Shown here one piece after another: positions 7,768-16,229 of a stretch of DNA of 64,000 bases (its first letter is position 1; each line of letters begins with the position of its first letter). This stretch comes from JAODBQ01 sp047602055 (GTDB lineage: Bacteria > Actinomycetota > Acidimicrobiia > Acidimicrobiales > Ilumatobacteraceae), in NCBI GenBank assembly GCA_047602055.1, contig JASGIG010000001.1:186001-250000 (forward strand). Reading direction: 5' to 3'. The notes under the pieces were generated by a model. The model worked only from the letters and a program-made list of their open reading frames with translations. It did not search any database and had not been told where the DNA came from. A program made the position numbers and the translations under genes.

Positions 7768-9905
7768 GCGGTCACCTCGACCACTTGCATCTCTGTCGCG
7801 GGCGCGTCAGTGCGAGTACGGATCGGCACCCTGCCGACGCGATTGTTCGTGAGCCCGCCGAGGTAGAGGTGGCCGTCGTGTTCGCGCATCGACGTGATCA
7901 CGGCGTGGTCGCGGAACGTCTGGTCCCAGAGCGCGTCGAGGACCCGTCCCATCTCGTCGACGTTCACCACACACGACGTGTTCTGGTTCGGGGTCAGCCA
8001 TTCGTCGGCTGGCAGTTCGCGGACCATCCGCCGCCGGAACTTGGGCGAGCGCAGGGACAGGTCGTAGGCCGGCGTGCGCATTGCCGCGAACGCCACCCAG
8101 TACGTGCCGTCCGATGCGCGGTTGATGTTGTCAGGGCAGGCCGGCAGGTTCTCCATGAACGGTTCGAGGGTCCCTTCCTTCGGGCCGTGCAGCCAGAGGC
8201 GATCGATCCGGCACAGTGCCGTCGAGCAGATGAACAGGGACTGGCCATCGTGAGCTACGCAGATCCCGTTTGGGAACGCGTAGTTCTTCACCACGGTCGT
8301 GCATGTCCGCGTTCGCGGGTCGTAGCACAACACCCGCCCGTTCGGCCTTGCCTCCATCAGTTCGAAGACGAACTCGACACCGTCGAATCGGGTCGACGCG
8401 TCACTGAAGAAGATGCGTCCGTCCTGAGCGATGTCGAGGTCGTCGGCGAGCCGGATCGCCCGTTCCTCGCCGAAACGCCACCATGGTGCCGCCACCTCAG
8501 CGGCGAGGCGGGCGATCGCCCCGTCAGGATCGACGCTGTACAGGCCCATGCCGGCTACGCAGACGACGAGGTTGCCTTCTCGGTCGAAGGCCAGGCCGAG
8601 TGGCAGCCCACCCACCCTGGCGAAGACTTCGGCGTGATCGAGGTCGGGTCCACTGAACCGCCATATCCAGCCGCGCCGATCGCCGCAATAGACCCGACCG
8701 GACCGGTCGACGATGACATCCTCCGGACCCTCGACGAGACCGAGCCCGATCGGCTGCGCACCGGTCAGCCGGCCGTTCAATGCGAACGGGGCCGCAGGGT
8801 CGTAGACCGAGTTCTCGACCAGCGGCAAGTCGAGCGTCCCAGGAACGACGAACACCTTGTCGCGCAGCCGTCCCCTGTGCTTGCTCCACTTCAGGTCGAT
8901 CGTCGCGAACGTGAGCAGCACGATCGCCAGCACGACGTTGAGCGCCTCGGGGTCATAGCGCTTCAGCACGAAGCCCTGTGTGATGACGGCGATGACGCCG
9001 GCGCCGATCAACGCTCGACCCACGCTGCCGCGTCCTCCGGCGAGGCTCACACCACCGAGCACGACGGCCGTGAGGACGGTGAACTCCAACCCCGACCCGA
9101 TCGTCGACGAAGACGATTGCAGCCGCGCCGCCTGGAACAAGCCGCCGAGCCCGGCGAGCGTGCCGGACAGCACGAACGCCGCCAGGGTGATCCCCCTGAC
9201 GCGGATGCCGCTTCTGCGCGCGGCGGTGCTGGAGGCGCCGACCGCCGTCAGCCGCCATCCGAATCGGGTCCTCGTGATGACGATGTGGGCAACGATGCCG
9301 ACGACGACGAGTACCGCCGCCGCCGTCGGCAGGCCGGCGACGCTGCCCTTCGCCAGAAACGTCCATGCCGGATCGCTCCTCAAGATGACGGAGAGCTCAG
9401 CCGATCGCTCTTGCTCGAAGTACAACACGATCGACTGGAAGAGCGCTCCCGTGACCAGCGTCGTGATGAACGGCCGTGTTTTGGCGAACGCCACGAGAAC
9501 CCCGTTGACCGATCCAAGCACGGCACCAAGGCCGAGCGCAACGATCGCGACCACGCCGACGGGCAGGCCGTCTTGCTTGAACGCGATCAGGGCAGCCATG
9601 TTGGTCAGCCCAAAGATCGCCCCGACGCTCACGTCGATGCTGCCCCCGATGAGGACGAGCGTCATGCCGATTGCGACGAGGCCGACGCTCGCATAGCCGC
9701 GGAACAGTGTCGCGAGGTTCGCCGCGCCGAGCAGTCCCGGCGTCGCGATCGAGAAGTCGACCAGCACCGCGCCGAGCAGGAGCAGCGGCACGAGCGACTC
9801 GACCCAGCGCTTTCCGAGCATCTCGGAAAGCGCTCGGCGCGCCGAGAACCGGTGCACGAAGCGTCGACCGGTCAGGCCGAACGCGTCCACTGTCAGGGTC
9901 CGCAT
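7764..9905 (-). CDS. Fusion: sugar ABC permease + SMP-30-like beta-propeller
   Basis: 713 residues. Residues about 35-345 are a ribose-type permease: hydrophobic helices, GMTLVLIGGSIDVSVGAIFG near the N-terminus and the EAA-like stretch LGGVSLAGGRGSVGRALIG. After a short charged linker (KWSKHRGRLRDKV) residues 355-713 form a propeller of the strictosidine-synthase/SMP-30 type: EGPEDVIVDRSGRVYCGD, LADDLDIAQDGRIFFSDAS, NYAFPNGICVAHDG. The same strand, frame and high coding quality throughout argue against a missed stop. The propeller should face the cytoplasm if the usual permease topology holds, so transport and first hydrolysis may be coupled. The partner genes are the second permease, SBP and ATPase of the same operon. 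Confidence 0.92.
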   Translation of the reverse strand: MRTLTVDAFGLTGRRFVHRFSARRALSEMLGKRWVESLVPLLLLGAVLVDFSIATPGLLGAANLATLFRGYASVGLVAIGMTLVLIGGSIDVSVGAIFGLTNMAALIAFKQDGLPVGVVAIVALGLGAVLGSVNGVLVAFAKTRPFITTLVTGALFQSIVLYFEQERSAELSVILRSDPAWTFLAKGSVAGLPTAAAVLVVVGIVAHIVITRTRFGWRLTAVGASSTAARRSGIRVRGITLAAFVLSGTLAGLGGLFQAARLQSSSSTIGSGLEFTVLTAVVLGGVSLAGGRGSVGRALIGAGVIAVITQGFVLKRYDPEALNVVLAIVLLTFATIDLKWSKHRGRLRDKVFVVPGTLDLPLVENSVYDPAAPFALNGRLTGAQPIGLGLVEGPEDVIVDRSGRVYCGDRRGWIWRFSGPDLDHAEVFARVGGLPLGLAFDREGNLVVCVAGMGLYSVDPDGAIARLAAEVAAPWWRFGEERAIRLADDLDIAQDGRIFFSDASTRFDGVEFVFELMEARPNGRVLCYDPRTRTCTTVVKNYAFPNGICVAHDGQSLFICSTALCRIDRLWLHGPKEGTLEPFMENLPACPDNINRASDGTYWVAFAAMRTPAYDLSLRSPKFRRRMVRELPADEWLTPNQNTSCVVNVDEMGRVLDALWDQTFRDHAVITSMREHDGHLYLGGLTNNRVGRVPIRTRTDAPATEMQVVEVTA

Positions 9906-9940
9906 CAGACCGTTCCGTGAGCGTCAGGGATTTCCATTGC

Positions 9941-11011
9941 TCAGAGCTGGCCCGAGTAGCAGGCGCTGGGATCGTCGACGTTGGTCTTGTCGATGATCGT
10001 CATCGGGGTGAACAGCGCGGTGCGGTTGGCACCCGGCTTGAGGCCGGACTGAAGAAGAAACTTCGTCACGGCGACGATAATCGGTCCGGTGTCGGGGACG
10101 CCGTAGTTGACGATCGCGGTCATGTCGCCGCTCTTGATCGCATCGCAGGCGGCGGAACTGCTGTCCGTCGTGTAGACGAGAACGTCACCGGTCTTGCCGG
10201 CCTGGCGCACCGCCTCGGCAGCGCCGAACATCATCGTGTCGAGCGTGCCGACGACCGCGCACAGGTCAGGGTGCTGCTGCAGCAGCGTGGCCGTGATCTC
10301 GCGTGCCTTGTTCGGGTCGTACTGCGCAGGCTGGCTGGACACGATGTCAATGCCCTGCTGATCGAAGACCTCCTTGAAGCCTTGCTCGGCGAGCACCGTG
10401 CCTGCGTCGGTTCCAAACCCCAGGAGCAGCGCTACATCGGTCTTCCCGGCAGCCTTGCAATCGTTGGCGACCCGGCCGGCGAGCAGCTTTGACATCTCGA
10501 TCCAGTCCGGTCCGACGAACGCGTCGGTCTGCTGCACGGATCCGATGCCCAACAGGATCGTGTAAATTCCAGCGTCCTGGGCTTTCTGCAGGAGATCCGC
10601 GCTACTGCTCACGTCGAAGTTCGCCGTGACGAGGACATCCACCTTGTCGTTGATGGCGGTCTCGAGCTGCTGCGTGTACAGCGTCGGGTCGAGGTTGGAC
10701 TCGACCAGTTCGAATTTCATGCCAGCCTGCTCGAAGCCCTTCTTCAATCCATTCGTCCACGAGTCCGTCAGCGCAGTGCCGCTGCCGAAAAGAACGAACC
10801 TCGCTGTCTTGCCGGCCACCATCTCGCGCGTCGCCGCCGAGACCTGGCCCGCGTCCATCCGGACCGGCAGTCCTCCTGTGCTCGCCCCGCTATCAGCGGC
10901 GGATGGCGACGTGGAACTCGGTGTCTTCGCGTCGTCCGAGCCGGCAGAGCATGCCGCCAGACTGATCGCGAGAAATCCCGCGAGGACAGACCGTCTGATG
11001 GTTGCGTTCAC
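9941..11011 (-). CDS. Sugar ABC transporter substrate-binding lipoprotein
   Basis: 356 residues from a GTG start preceded by a purine-rich ribosome site (AAGGGGGAAGAA). The N-terminus is a lipoprotein signal, RRSVLAGFLAISLAAC, with the lipobox LAAC, then a Ser/Thr/Asp-rich tether. The mature part is a type I periplasmic-binding fold of the ribose class: FVLFGSGTALTDSWTNGLKKG, an internal VLVTANFDVSSSADLL hinge segment, and LCAVVGTLDTMMFGAAEAV. It captures the ligand outside the membrane and delivers it to the permeases encoded on either side. It lies 35 bp upstream of the fusion permease gene and 49 bp downstream of the first permease. Confidence 0.93.
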   Translation of the reverse strand: MNATIRRSVLAGFLAISLAACSAGSDDAKTPSSTSPSAADSGASTGGLPVRMDAGQVSAATREMVAGKTARFVLFGSGTALTDSWTNGLKKGFEQAGMKFELVESNLDPTLYTQQLETAINDKVDVLVTANFDVSSSADLLQKAQDAGIYTILLGIGSVQQTDAFVGPDWIEMSKLLAGRVANDCKAAGKTDVALLLGFGTDAGTVLAEQGFKEVFDQQGIDIVSSQPAQYDPNKAREITATLLQQHPDLCAVVGTLDTMMFGAAEAVRQAGKTGDVLVYTTDSSSAACDAIKSGDMTAIVNYGVPDTGPIIVAVTKFLLQSGLKPGANRTALFTPMTIIDKTNVDDPSACYSGQL

Positions 11012-11060
11012 TTCTTCCCCCTTGACGTTGATTTGGATCGATGGAATGGACGACGGCGCG

Positions 11061-12080
11061 CTACAACTCGCCGGGGCGCGCTGTCTCGACGCTTCGCGGA
11101 TGCAGCCGGGCGTCCAGCACGAGGGCAGTCAGGACGAGCAGCGACTTGAGCGTCAGCTGCTGGATCGTGTCGAGGTCGGCGCGGGTCATCGCATTTCGCA
11201 GCACACCGATGAGCAGGGCAGCGGCGACGACGCCGAACAGGCGACCCCGGCCGCCGGCGAGACTGACACCGCCGATGACAATGACGGCCAAGACGTCGTA
11301 GAGGAGCGTCCCCGACGTGTACGTCCGGGTGTCATACGAGCCGGCGATCCCGATCTGGAGCACGCCCGCAAACGCTGCGAGTAGCGCCGAGACGAGATAG
11401 GTGGCAACAACCATCGGCCGGATCGGCAATCCGATCAGCCGAGCCGAAGCGACGTTGTCGCCCATCGCGTACACCGCCCGACCGGGCGCGGACCTCGTCA
11501 GCGCTACGTGCATCACCACGACGACGATCGCCGCAACGACAATCGGTGCGTCGACTCCCAGCCAACTGTCGCGGCCCAGCGCGAGCGTGATCCCCGCCGC
11601 GTCCGACAAGGAGCCCGACTGCGCCTCGAGGTACGTCAGCTTGGCAACCCCGCGGAACAGCAGCGCTGTCGCCAGTGTCACGAGGAGGGCGGGCAGTTCG
11701 CCGTAGGCGACGATCAGTCCGTTGACGAGGCCGCACACGAAGGCGACGCCGAGGCACACCACGAGACCCGCGACCTCACTGTGCCCGGCGCGCATCGCTT
11801 CGGCGATCACCTGTGAGCAGATGCCAAAGATCACGATCGCCGACAAGTCGATCCCGCCGCCGATGATCACGACGGCGCCGCCGACGCCGAGTACGACGAG
11901 GACGGCTGACGACACGAGGATGCTCGAAAGGTTGGCCCTTGTCAGGAAGCCGTCGAGCAAGACGGCGCACAGCGCGGTGACGACGATGAGCAGCGCGGCG
12001 ACCACGTATGCCTGGTCCAGGCCGCTGCGGTGTCGCCGAGGTTCGCGAACGGAGGTCGGCGACGTGACGGTTGCTGTCAT
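11061..12080 (-). CDS. Ribose-type sugar ABC transporter permease
   Basis: 339 residues, about eight to ten helices. Family signatures: GVGGAVVIIGGGIDLSAIVIFG in the N-terminal third and VIVIGGVSLAGGRGRLFGVVAAALLIG near the C-terminus, the cytoplasmic loop that docks the ATPase. I use the ATG at 12080 (MTATVTSPTS); the frame extends about 100 codons upstream, but that stretch is not permease-like and covers the AT-rich promoter. This is the first gene of the long minus-strand operon (permease, SBP, permease-propeller, propeller, ATPase, dehydrogenase, hydratase). Confidence 0.93.
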   Translation of the reverse strand: MTATVTSPTSVREPRRHRSGLDQAYVVAALLIVVTALCAVLLDGFLTRANLSSILVSSAVLVVLGVGGAVVIIGGGIDLSAIVIFGICSQVIAEAMRAGHSEVAGLVVCLGVAFVCGLVNGLIVAYGELPALLVTLATALLFRGVAKLTYLEAQSGSLSDAAGITLALGRDSWLGVDAPIVVAAIVVVVMHVALTRSAPGRAVYAMGDNVASARLIGLPIRPMVVATYLVSALLAAFAGVLQIGIAGSYDTRTYTSGTLLYDVLAVIVIGGVSLAGGRGRLFGVVAAALLIGVLRNAMTRADLDTIQQLTLKSLLVLTALVLDARLHPRSVETARPGEL

Positions 12081-12182
12081 TCGACCTCGCCCCCGATCCA
12101 CGCAGCCACCTTCGAAGCCACCCTCACACTGTCCCCCGGTTCCCAGATGCTCGACGTTTCGAATGTTTGGATCCCAATATTT

Positions 12183-12198
12183 AGACGTACAAGCGTCT
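12183..12198. promoter_or_regulatory. Inverted repeat AGACG-N6-CGTCT in the operon promoter region
   Basis: Perfect 5-bp arms with a 6-bp spacer, inside an AT-rich stretch 103 bp upstream of the permease start. It contains TAGACGTA, whose reverse complement TACGTCTA is also found at 14805-14812 between the divergent ligase and MarR genes. Candidate operator for that MarR regulator; not proven. Confidence 0.45.
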
Positions 12199-12231
12199 GC
12201 TGTCAAGTCTGAAAGATGTGCTCGTCTGCCG

Positions 12232-13224
12232 TCAGAACAGGTGCGCTGCGGCGGACGCAAGCATCCGATCGGCCTGCTCGCCGAAGGCCGCCGCAGTGTC
12301 GTCATTGTCGGCTCGACGGAGCGAGCTGCGGGCGATCGCAGCGCCCTTGTAGCGCTGTAACGCGGCGAACCACGCGACGCCATCGAGCGACGCACCGCCA
12401 TGCGCCTTGCACTGGTCCAGCACCTCGGTCGACGTGGGCAGCCCGCTCACGGCGACGTCGCCAAGGAACAGGCCGGGCTCGAGGAACATCATGGTCCATC
12501 CGAGTTCGCTGCGCCGGTCCGCCAGCGCCCAGATCTCCCAGTCGAAGACCGCCCGGATCTGACCGTCGACCTCGACGACGTTGCCGAGGCGGAAGTCGCC
12601 GTGGACGAGAACCTGAGAGGTCTGCGCCGGCGTAGTCCGTTCGAGCGCCAGGCGCACGGCGCGCGACCGGTCGTCGTCGAACTGCGCCGAGAGGCGCATC
12701 GTCTCGGACCAGCGACTCAACTCGTCGGCCGGGCTCAGGCGGCGGTGCGAGGGCGTCGACAAACCGTGCGTCGAGCTGTCGTGAAGCGCGCACAGCGTCT
12801 CGACCAGCATTGACCACGCCGATGCAATCTCAGCCTCCGACCGGGGGCGACTGTGATCCATGATCGGTTCGCTGATCCTGCCTTCGACGAACTCCATCAC
12901 GACGAACGCCGGCGCCGACTCGTCGATGGCGAGCAGGCGCGGCACCGGCACTTGGCCGAGAAGCGCAAGGTGGGACATCACCTGCGCCTGTCCGAACACG
13001 TCGTGACGACCGGACGGATTTCGGCCAGGCGGCACGCACTTGGCCACATATCGGCGGGAGGCGTCCCCGATGTAGACCACGAGCTCGAGAGTCAGACCCG
13101 AAGTTCCGCCCTCCAGGCGGCGACAGTCGACGCGCACGCCATCGAGCAGGCCGTTCGAGTCGGTAAGGCCGACGGCGCCGGCGAACCGGAAGGCGAGCGC
13201 GTCGAGATCGAGTGCAAGCGTCAC
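12232..13224 (-). CDS. Phosphotransferase of the APH/choline-kinase fold
   Basis: 330 residues from a GTG that overlaps the ligase stop (GTGA). Visible kinase motifs: a lysine strand YVAKCVPPG, the catalytic loop QVLVHGDFRLGNVV and the metal-binding AVFDWEIW. Family members of this subgroup sit in lipid, terpenoid and xenobiotic catabolic operons next to acyl-CoA ligases and dehydrogenases, where they are thought to phosphorylate a hydroxyl of the substrate. The context here is the same: it is translationally coupled to the AMP-ligase and followed, after 151 bp of promoter-like DNA, by the sugar-type importer operon. Confidence 0.85.
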   Translation of the reverse strand: MTLALDLDALAFRFAGAVGLTDSNGLLDGVRVDCRRLEGGTSGLTLELVVYIGDASRRYVAKCVPPGRNPSGRHDVFGQAQVMSHLALLGQVPVPRLLAIDESAPAFVVMEFVEGRISEPIMDHSRPRSEAEIASAWSMLVETLCALHDSSTHGLSTPSHRRLSPADELSRWSETMRLSAQFDDDRSRAVRLALERTTPAQTSQVLVHGDFRLGNVVEVDGQIRAVFDWEIWALADRRSELGWTMMFLEPGLFLGDVAVSGLPTSTEVLDQCKAHGGASLDGVAWFAALQRYKGAAIARSSLRRADNDDTAAAFGEQADRMLASAAAHLF

Positions 13225-14765
13225 GCCGCAGGCAGCGGGTCCGTGCCAGCTGCGCGTTCCCGGTCCGCCACCATCTCCGACCGGCGGATCTTGCCGGCCT
13301 CATTGCGAGGCAGCACCTCGATGAATTCGATCGACTTGGGCACCTTGTAGGCGAGCAGGCGGTCACGGCACCACGCCAGGACGATGTCGGCATCGACGTC
13401 CCCGCCGACCTGGCGCTCGATGATGGCGTGGACGCGCCGCCCCCACTCGGGGTCCGCCAGGCCGATCACGGCGACGTCGGCGACGCCCGGCAGCTCCGAG
13501 ATCACGCCCTCCACCTCCGCCGGGAACACGTTGGCGCCACCGGAGATCACCATGTCGGTACGGCGGTCGGCGATGTACAGGTAGCCGTCGTCGTCCTGCC
13601 ATCCGAGGTCGCCGACGCTAGCGAAGCCATCGGCCGTCACCGGTCCGCGCTCGCGGTTGATGTACTCGTACACCGGCCCGTCGACCCCACGAGCCTTCAT
13701 GAACAGCTCGCCGACCGTCCCGCGGGGCACTTCGTCGCCGGCGTCGTCGAGCACTTTGACGTCGCACAGCTCCGGCCGACCGATCGATCCCGGGTGGGCA
13801 AGCCACTCGACACCGTCGATCACCGTCGAGCCATGCTGCTCGGACGCGCCGTAGTACTCGAGCACCCGCTCCGGTCCGAGCCGATCCAACCAGGCGCGCT
13901 TGGCCCACTCCGGGCACACGGACGCCGCGTGGAAGAGTGTCGTCAACGACGACAGGTCGGCCGTCTCGAAGCCAGGGCTACGAACGAGCCGTTGCATCAT
14001 CGTCGGGACGACGATCGCGTAGTCGGCCCGGAGTCGGTCGAACGCGACCCAGAACGCCTCCGGCGTGAAGCGCGTCAGGCAGATGACTCGCGAGCCGTTG
14101 TGCACGTTGAAGAAGACGTTGGCGAAGCCGAGGCCGTGGTACATCGGCGACGTCACGAGGATCCGGCTGCAACCTCCCAGACGGAGTAGATCCATCATCT
14201 GGCCCTGGGCGCGACCAGGCACCGCACCGCCAGGCCCGAAGCTGTTGATCAGCTTCGGCACGCCAGTCGAGCCGCCGGACGTGAAGACGATCCCTCTCGG
14301 CGGCAGCACCGCGTCGATGAGCTGGCTCGGGCCAGCGTCGACGACAGCCCGGCAGGCTTCCCGACCGACGATGTCGACAGCTTCCGGCACGTCGAACTCG
14401 CCGATGAGCACTCGAGGTGCGGCGACCTCGACGATGCGCTGCAGTTCCCACGCCGGCAGCCGGGGGTTCAGCACCACCACGCCGGCGCCAAGCTTCCACG
14501 CGCCGAGCGAAGCGGCGGCGTGCGTCAAACCCGCCGACAAGGCCACACCAACGAGGTCGCCCTGACGGACACCCCGATCGCGCAGCATCCCGGCCACCGA
14601 TTGCGCCGCCGCTTCCAACTCCGCATACGTGTGGTCCGTGCTCCCGCCCAGGCCATCGACGTACGTGATCGCCACGTCGGCGGGGCGTTCAGCGGCCCAA
14701 CGCGCGAGCTGCTCACCGTACGACACCACCTTGCCGACCTGCGCGTCCGTCATTTCGCCCTCCAT
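13221..14765 (-). CDS. Acyl-CoA synthetase (AMP-forming ligase)
   Basis: 514 residues of the adenylate-forming family: phosphate loop VFTSGGSTGVPK (A3), EYYGASEQHG (A5), ADRRTDMVISGGANVFPAEVE (A7-A8 hinge) and the catalytic lysine in NEAGKIRR near the C-terminus. It activates a carboxylic acid to the acyl-CoA that the downstream dehydrogenase and hydratase would process. Two starts are possible: ATG 14765 (after GTGAGG) or ATG 14753, which is preceded by a stronger GGAGGG site; the difference is only four codons. It is divergent from the MarR gene, with an AT-rich control region between. Confidence 0.93.
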   Translation of the reverse strand: MEGEMTDAQVGKVVSYGEQLARWAAERPADVAITYVDGLGGSTDHTYAELEAAAQSVAGMLRDRGVRQGDLVGVALSAGLTHAAASLGAWKLGAGVVVLNPRLPAWELQRIVEVAAPRVLIGEFDVPEAVDIVGREACRAVVDAGPSQLIDAVLPPRGIVFTSGGSTGVPKLINSFGPGGAVPGRAQGQMMDLLRLGGCSRILVTSPMYHGLGFANVFFNVHNGSRVICLTRFTPEAFWVAFDRLRADYAIVVPTMMQRLVRSPGFETADLSSLTTLFHAASVCPEWAKRAWLDRLGPERVLEYYGASEQHGSTVIDGVEWLAHPGSIGRPELCDVKVLDDAGDEVPRGTVGELFMKARGVDGPVYEYINRERGPVTADGFASVGDLGWQDDDGYLYIADRRTDMVISGGANVFPAEVEGVISELPGVADVAVIGLADPEWGRRVHAIIERQVGGDVDADIVLAWCRDRLLAYKVPKSIEFIEVLPRNEAGKIRRSEMVADRERAAGTDPLPAA

Positions 14766-14788
14766 CAGTCCTCACCGGGAGGCAGAAA

Positions 14789-14823
14789 CTTAATGTACCA
14801 ACTATACGTCTATCAACTATTGG
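14789..14823. promoter_or_regulatory. AT-rich divergent promoter/operator between ligase and MarR genes
   Basis: The only AT-rich stretch in this 110-bp gap. It holds a direct repeat CAACTAT at 14799-14805 and 14814-14820 (15 bp apart) and TACGTCTA at 14805-14812, the reverse complement of TAGACGTA found in the importer promoter. Its position between divergent genes is typical of a MarR operator. Confidence 0.45.
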
Positions 14824-14878
14824 AAGCGGCGACACCGGGCTAGCATCCGGAGCGTCCGATCCCCGACACGACGAATGG

Positions 14879-15403
14879 GTGCCCGCCACGATGAACGACG
14901 ACGTCGACATCGACATCGACCCGATCGAGCTGACGGTCAAGAACTGGGAGGACATGGGCTGGAAGGCCGGCAACCACCTCCGGGCCGCCATGTCGATCGT
15001 CCGCGCCGAGCAGATCCTCAACCGCCATGGCTCGGCCATCCTGAAGCCGTACGGCGTGCGCTACACGCGCCACAACGTCCTCATCCTGCTGTACTTCACC
15101 AAGCGCGGTCAGATGCCGCTCGGTCGCATCAGCGAGCACCTCCTCGTTCATCCGGCGAGCATCACCGCTGCAGTCGATGCATTGGAGAAGGACGGCTACA
15201 TCGAGCGGATCCCGCACCCCACCGATCGCCGCGCCACGCTGGCAGCCATCACACCGGCGGGTCGAGAGGTCGTCGTCAGGTCAACGACTGCACTCGCCGA
15301 CGCCCATCCATTCGGCCTCGAGGGTCTCACCGATGACGAAGCACGAACGCTGTTCGAACTCATCCGCAAGGTGCGCATCGCCGCTGGCGATCTCCCCGCC
15401 TGA
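14879..15403 (+). CDS. MarR-family transcriptional regulator
   Basis: 174 residues from GTG 14879, or 170 from ATG 14891. Winged-helix MarR core: TRHNVLILLYFTKRGQ, then the recognition region GRISEHLLVHPASITAAVDALE and the wing DGYIERIPHPTDRRATLAAIT, all in the right order. It is transcribed away from the acyl-CoA ligase gene and probably represses the ligase/APH/importer genes in the absence of a substrate or its CoA ester. The control region is described separately. Confidence 0.9.
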   Translation: MPATMNDDVDIDIDPIELTVKNWEDMGWKAGNHLRAAMSIVRAEQILNRHGSAILKPYGVRYTRHNVLILLYFTKRGQMPLGRISEHLLVHPASITAAVDALEKDGYIERIPHPTDRRATLAAITPAGREVVVRSTTALADAHPFGLEGLTDDEARTLFELIRKVRIAAGDLPA

Positions 15404-15610
15404 CGGCAAGTGCGCTCGACGCGCCACATCACCGCCGTGGGCGCTCCGCACTTTCAAGATGTCGACGACGACCGACGATGTGACCTGTGACGAATGCGGA
15501 TCCTGGTGGGCCGCCCTCCCGTGCACGGCCAACGTCCACTCGCCTCATCACACGGTCACACCGAACGACGTCCTGACGACTGCCGACTTGAACACCGATC
15601 CGCCTGATCC

Positions 15611-16162
15611 GTGCGGTCTGGCCGGCGGCCGCGGGTCCGCAGCCCAACTCACCGGTGTTCGGTGTATCCCGAAACCGGCGGCACCGTCGACAACGTCCAC
15701 ACCTGGCCACACAACTGGTGGAGCGAGAGCTGCCAATCCGACACCAACTGCGACCCGTGCGGCGTCGGCGTCACCATCGTCGACGCGGACGGCAACCACT
15801 GGACCTACTGCCACGGCCGAAGCCTCGCCGTCACCGCCGGCACACAGGTGACCGCCGGCCAACAGATCCTGTGGTCAGGCAACACGGGGCGATCCGGCGC
15901 TCCCCACGTCCACGTCGAAATCCGCGTCAACGACGAGCAACGATGCCCACAGCGGTTGCTCCAGGCGATCTACTCCGGGGTGGCGGTGCCGCCGGTCACC
16001 GGCTTGCCATCGAGAGGCTGCTTCTTCGGGTCCCACAGTACGGCTGACCACCGGTCCGGACCTTCTGCGCTGCCGCACCTCGGCGCACCGGGCGGGGCCG
16101 TCCGCACGAAGCCCCACGACGATGGTGGACGCCGGGGACGGCCGACGTCTCAACTCGAGTGA
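15611..16162 (+). pseudogene. M23 (LytM-type) peptidase domain fragment
   Basis: Residues about 24-115 of this frame match the second half of an M23 zinc endopeptidase: CGVGVTIVDADGNHWTYCHG, TVTAGQQILWSGNTGRSG and the metal ligand motif HVHVEI, followed by a Cys-containing tail RCPQRLLQAIYSG. The first zinc-ligand region expected before this is not readable in frame, and the segment after 16024 is not family-like. The stretch 15404-15610 has a Cys/Trp-containing open frame that might be part of the same broken gene. I read this as a decayed cell-wall hydrolase; a very short secreted protein is unlikely because no signal peptide is seen. Confidence 0.5.
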
Positions 16163-16229
16163 CCGACCCCGCCGCACGTGGCCACACCACGAACCTGGCC
16201 ATCCGGTCCAGTCGTACACACCTCGCACG

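Noticed and set aside
7419..9920. Long plus-strand open frame of over 800 codons opposite the permease/propeller fusion
   Set aside because: It mirrors a clear minus-strand gene, is Arg/Asp/Glu/Gln-rich with no recognisable domain, and is the usual GC-bias shadow.
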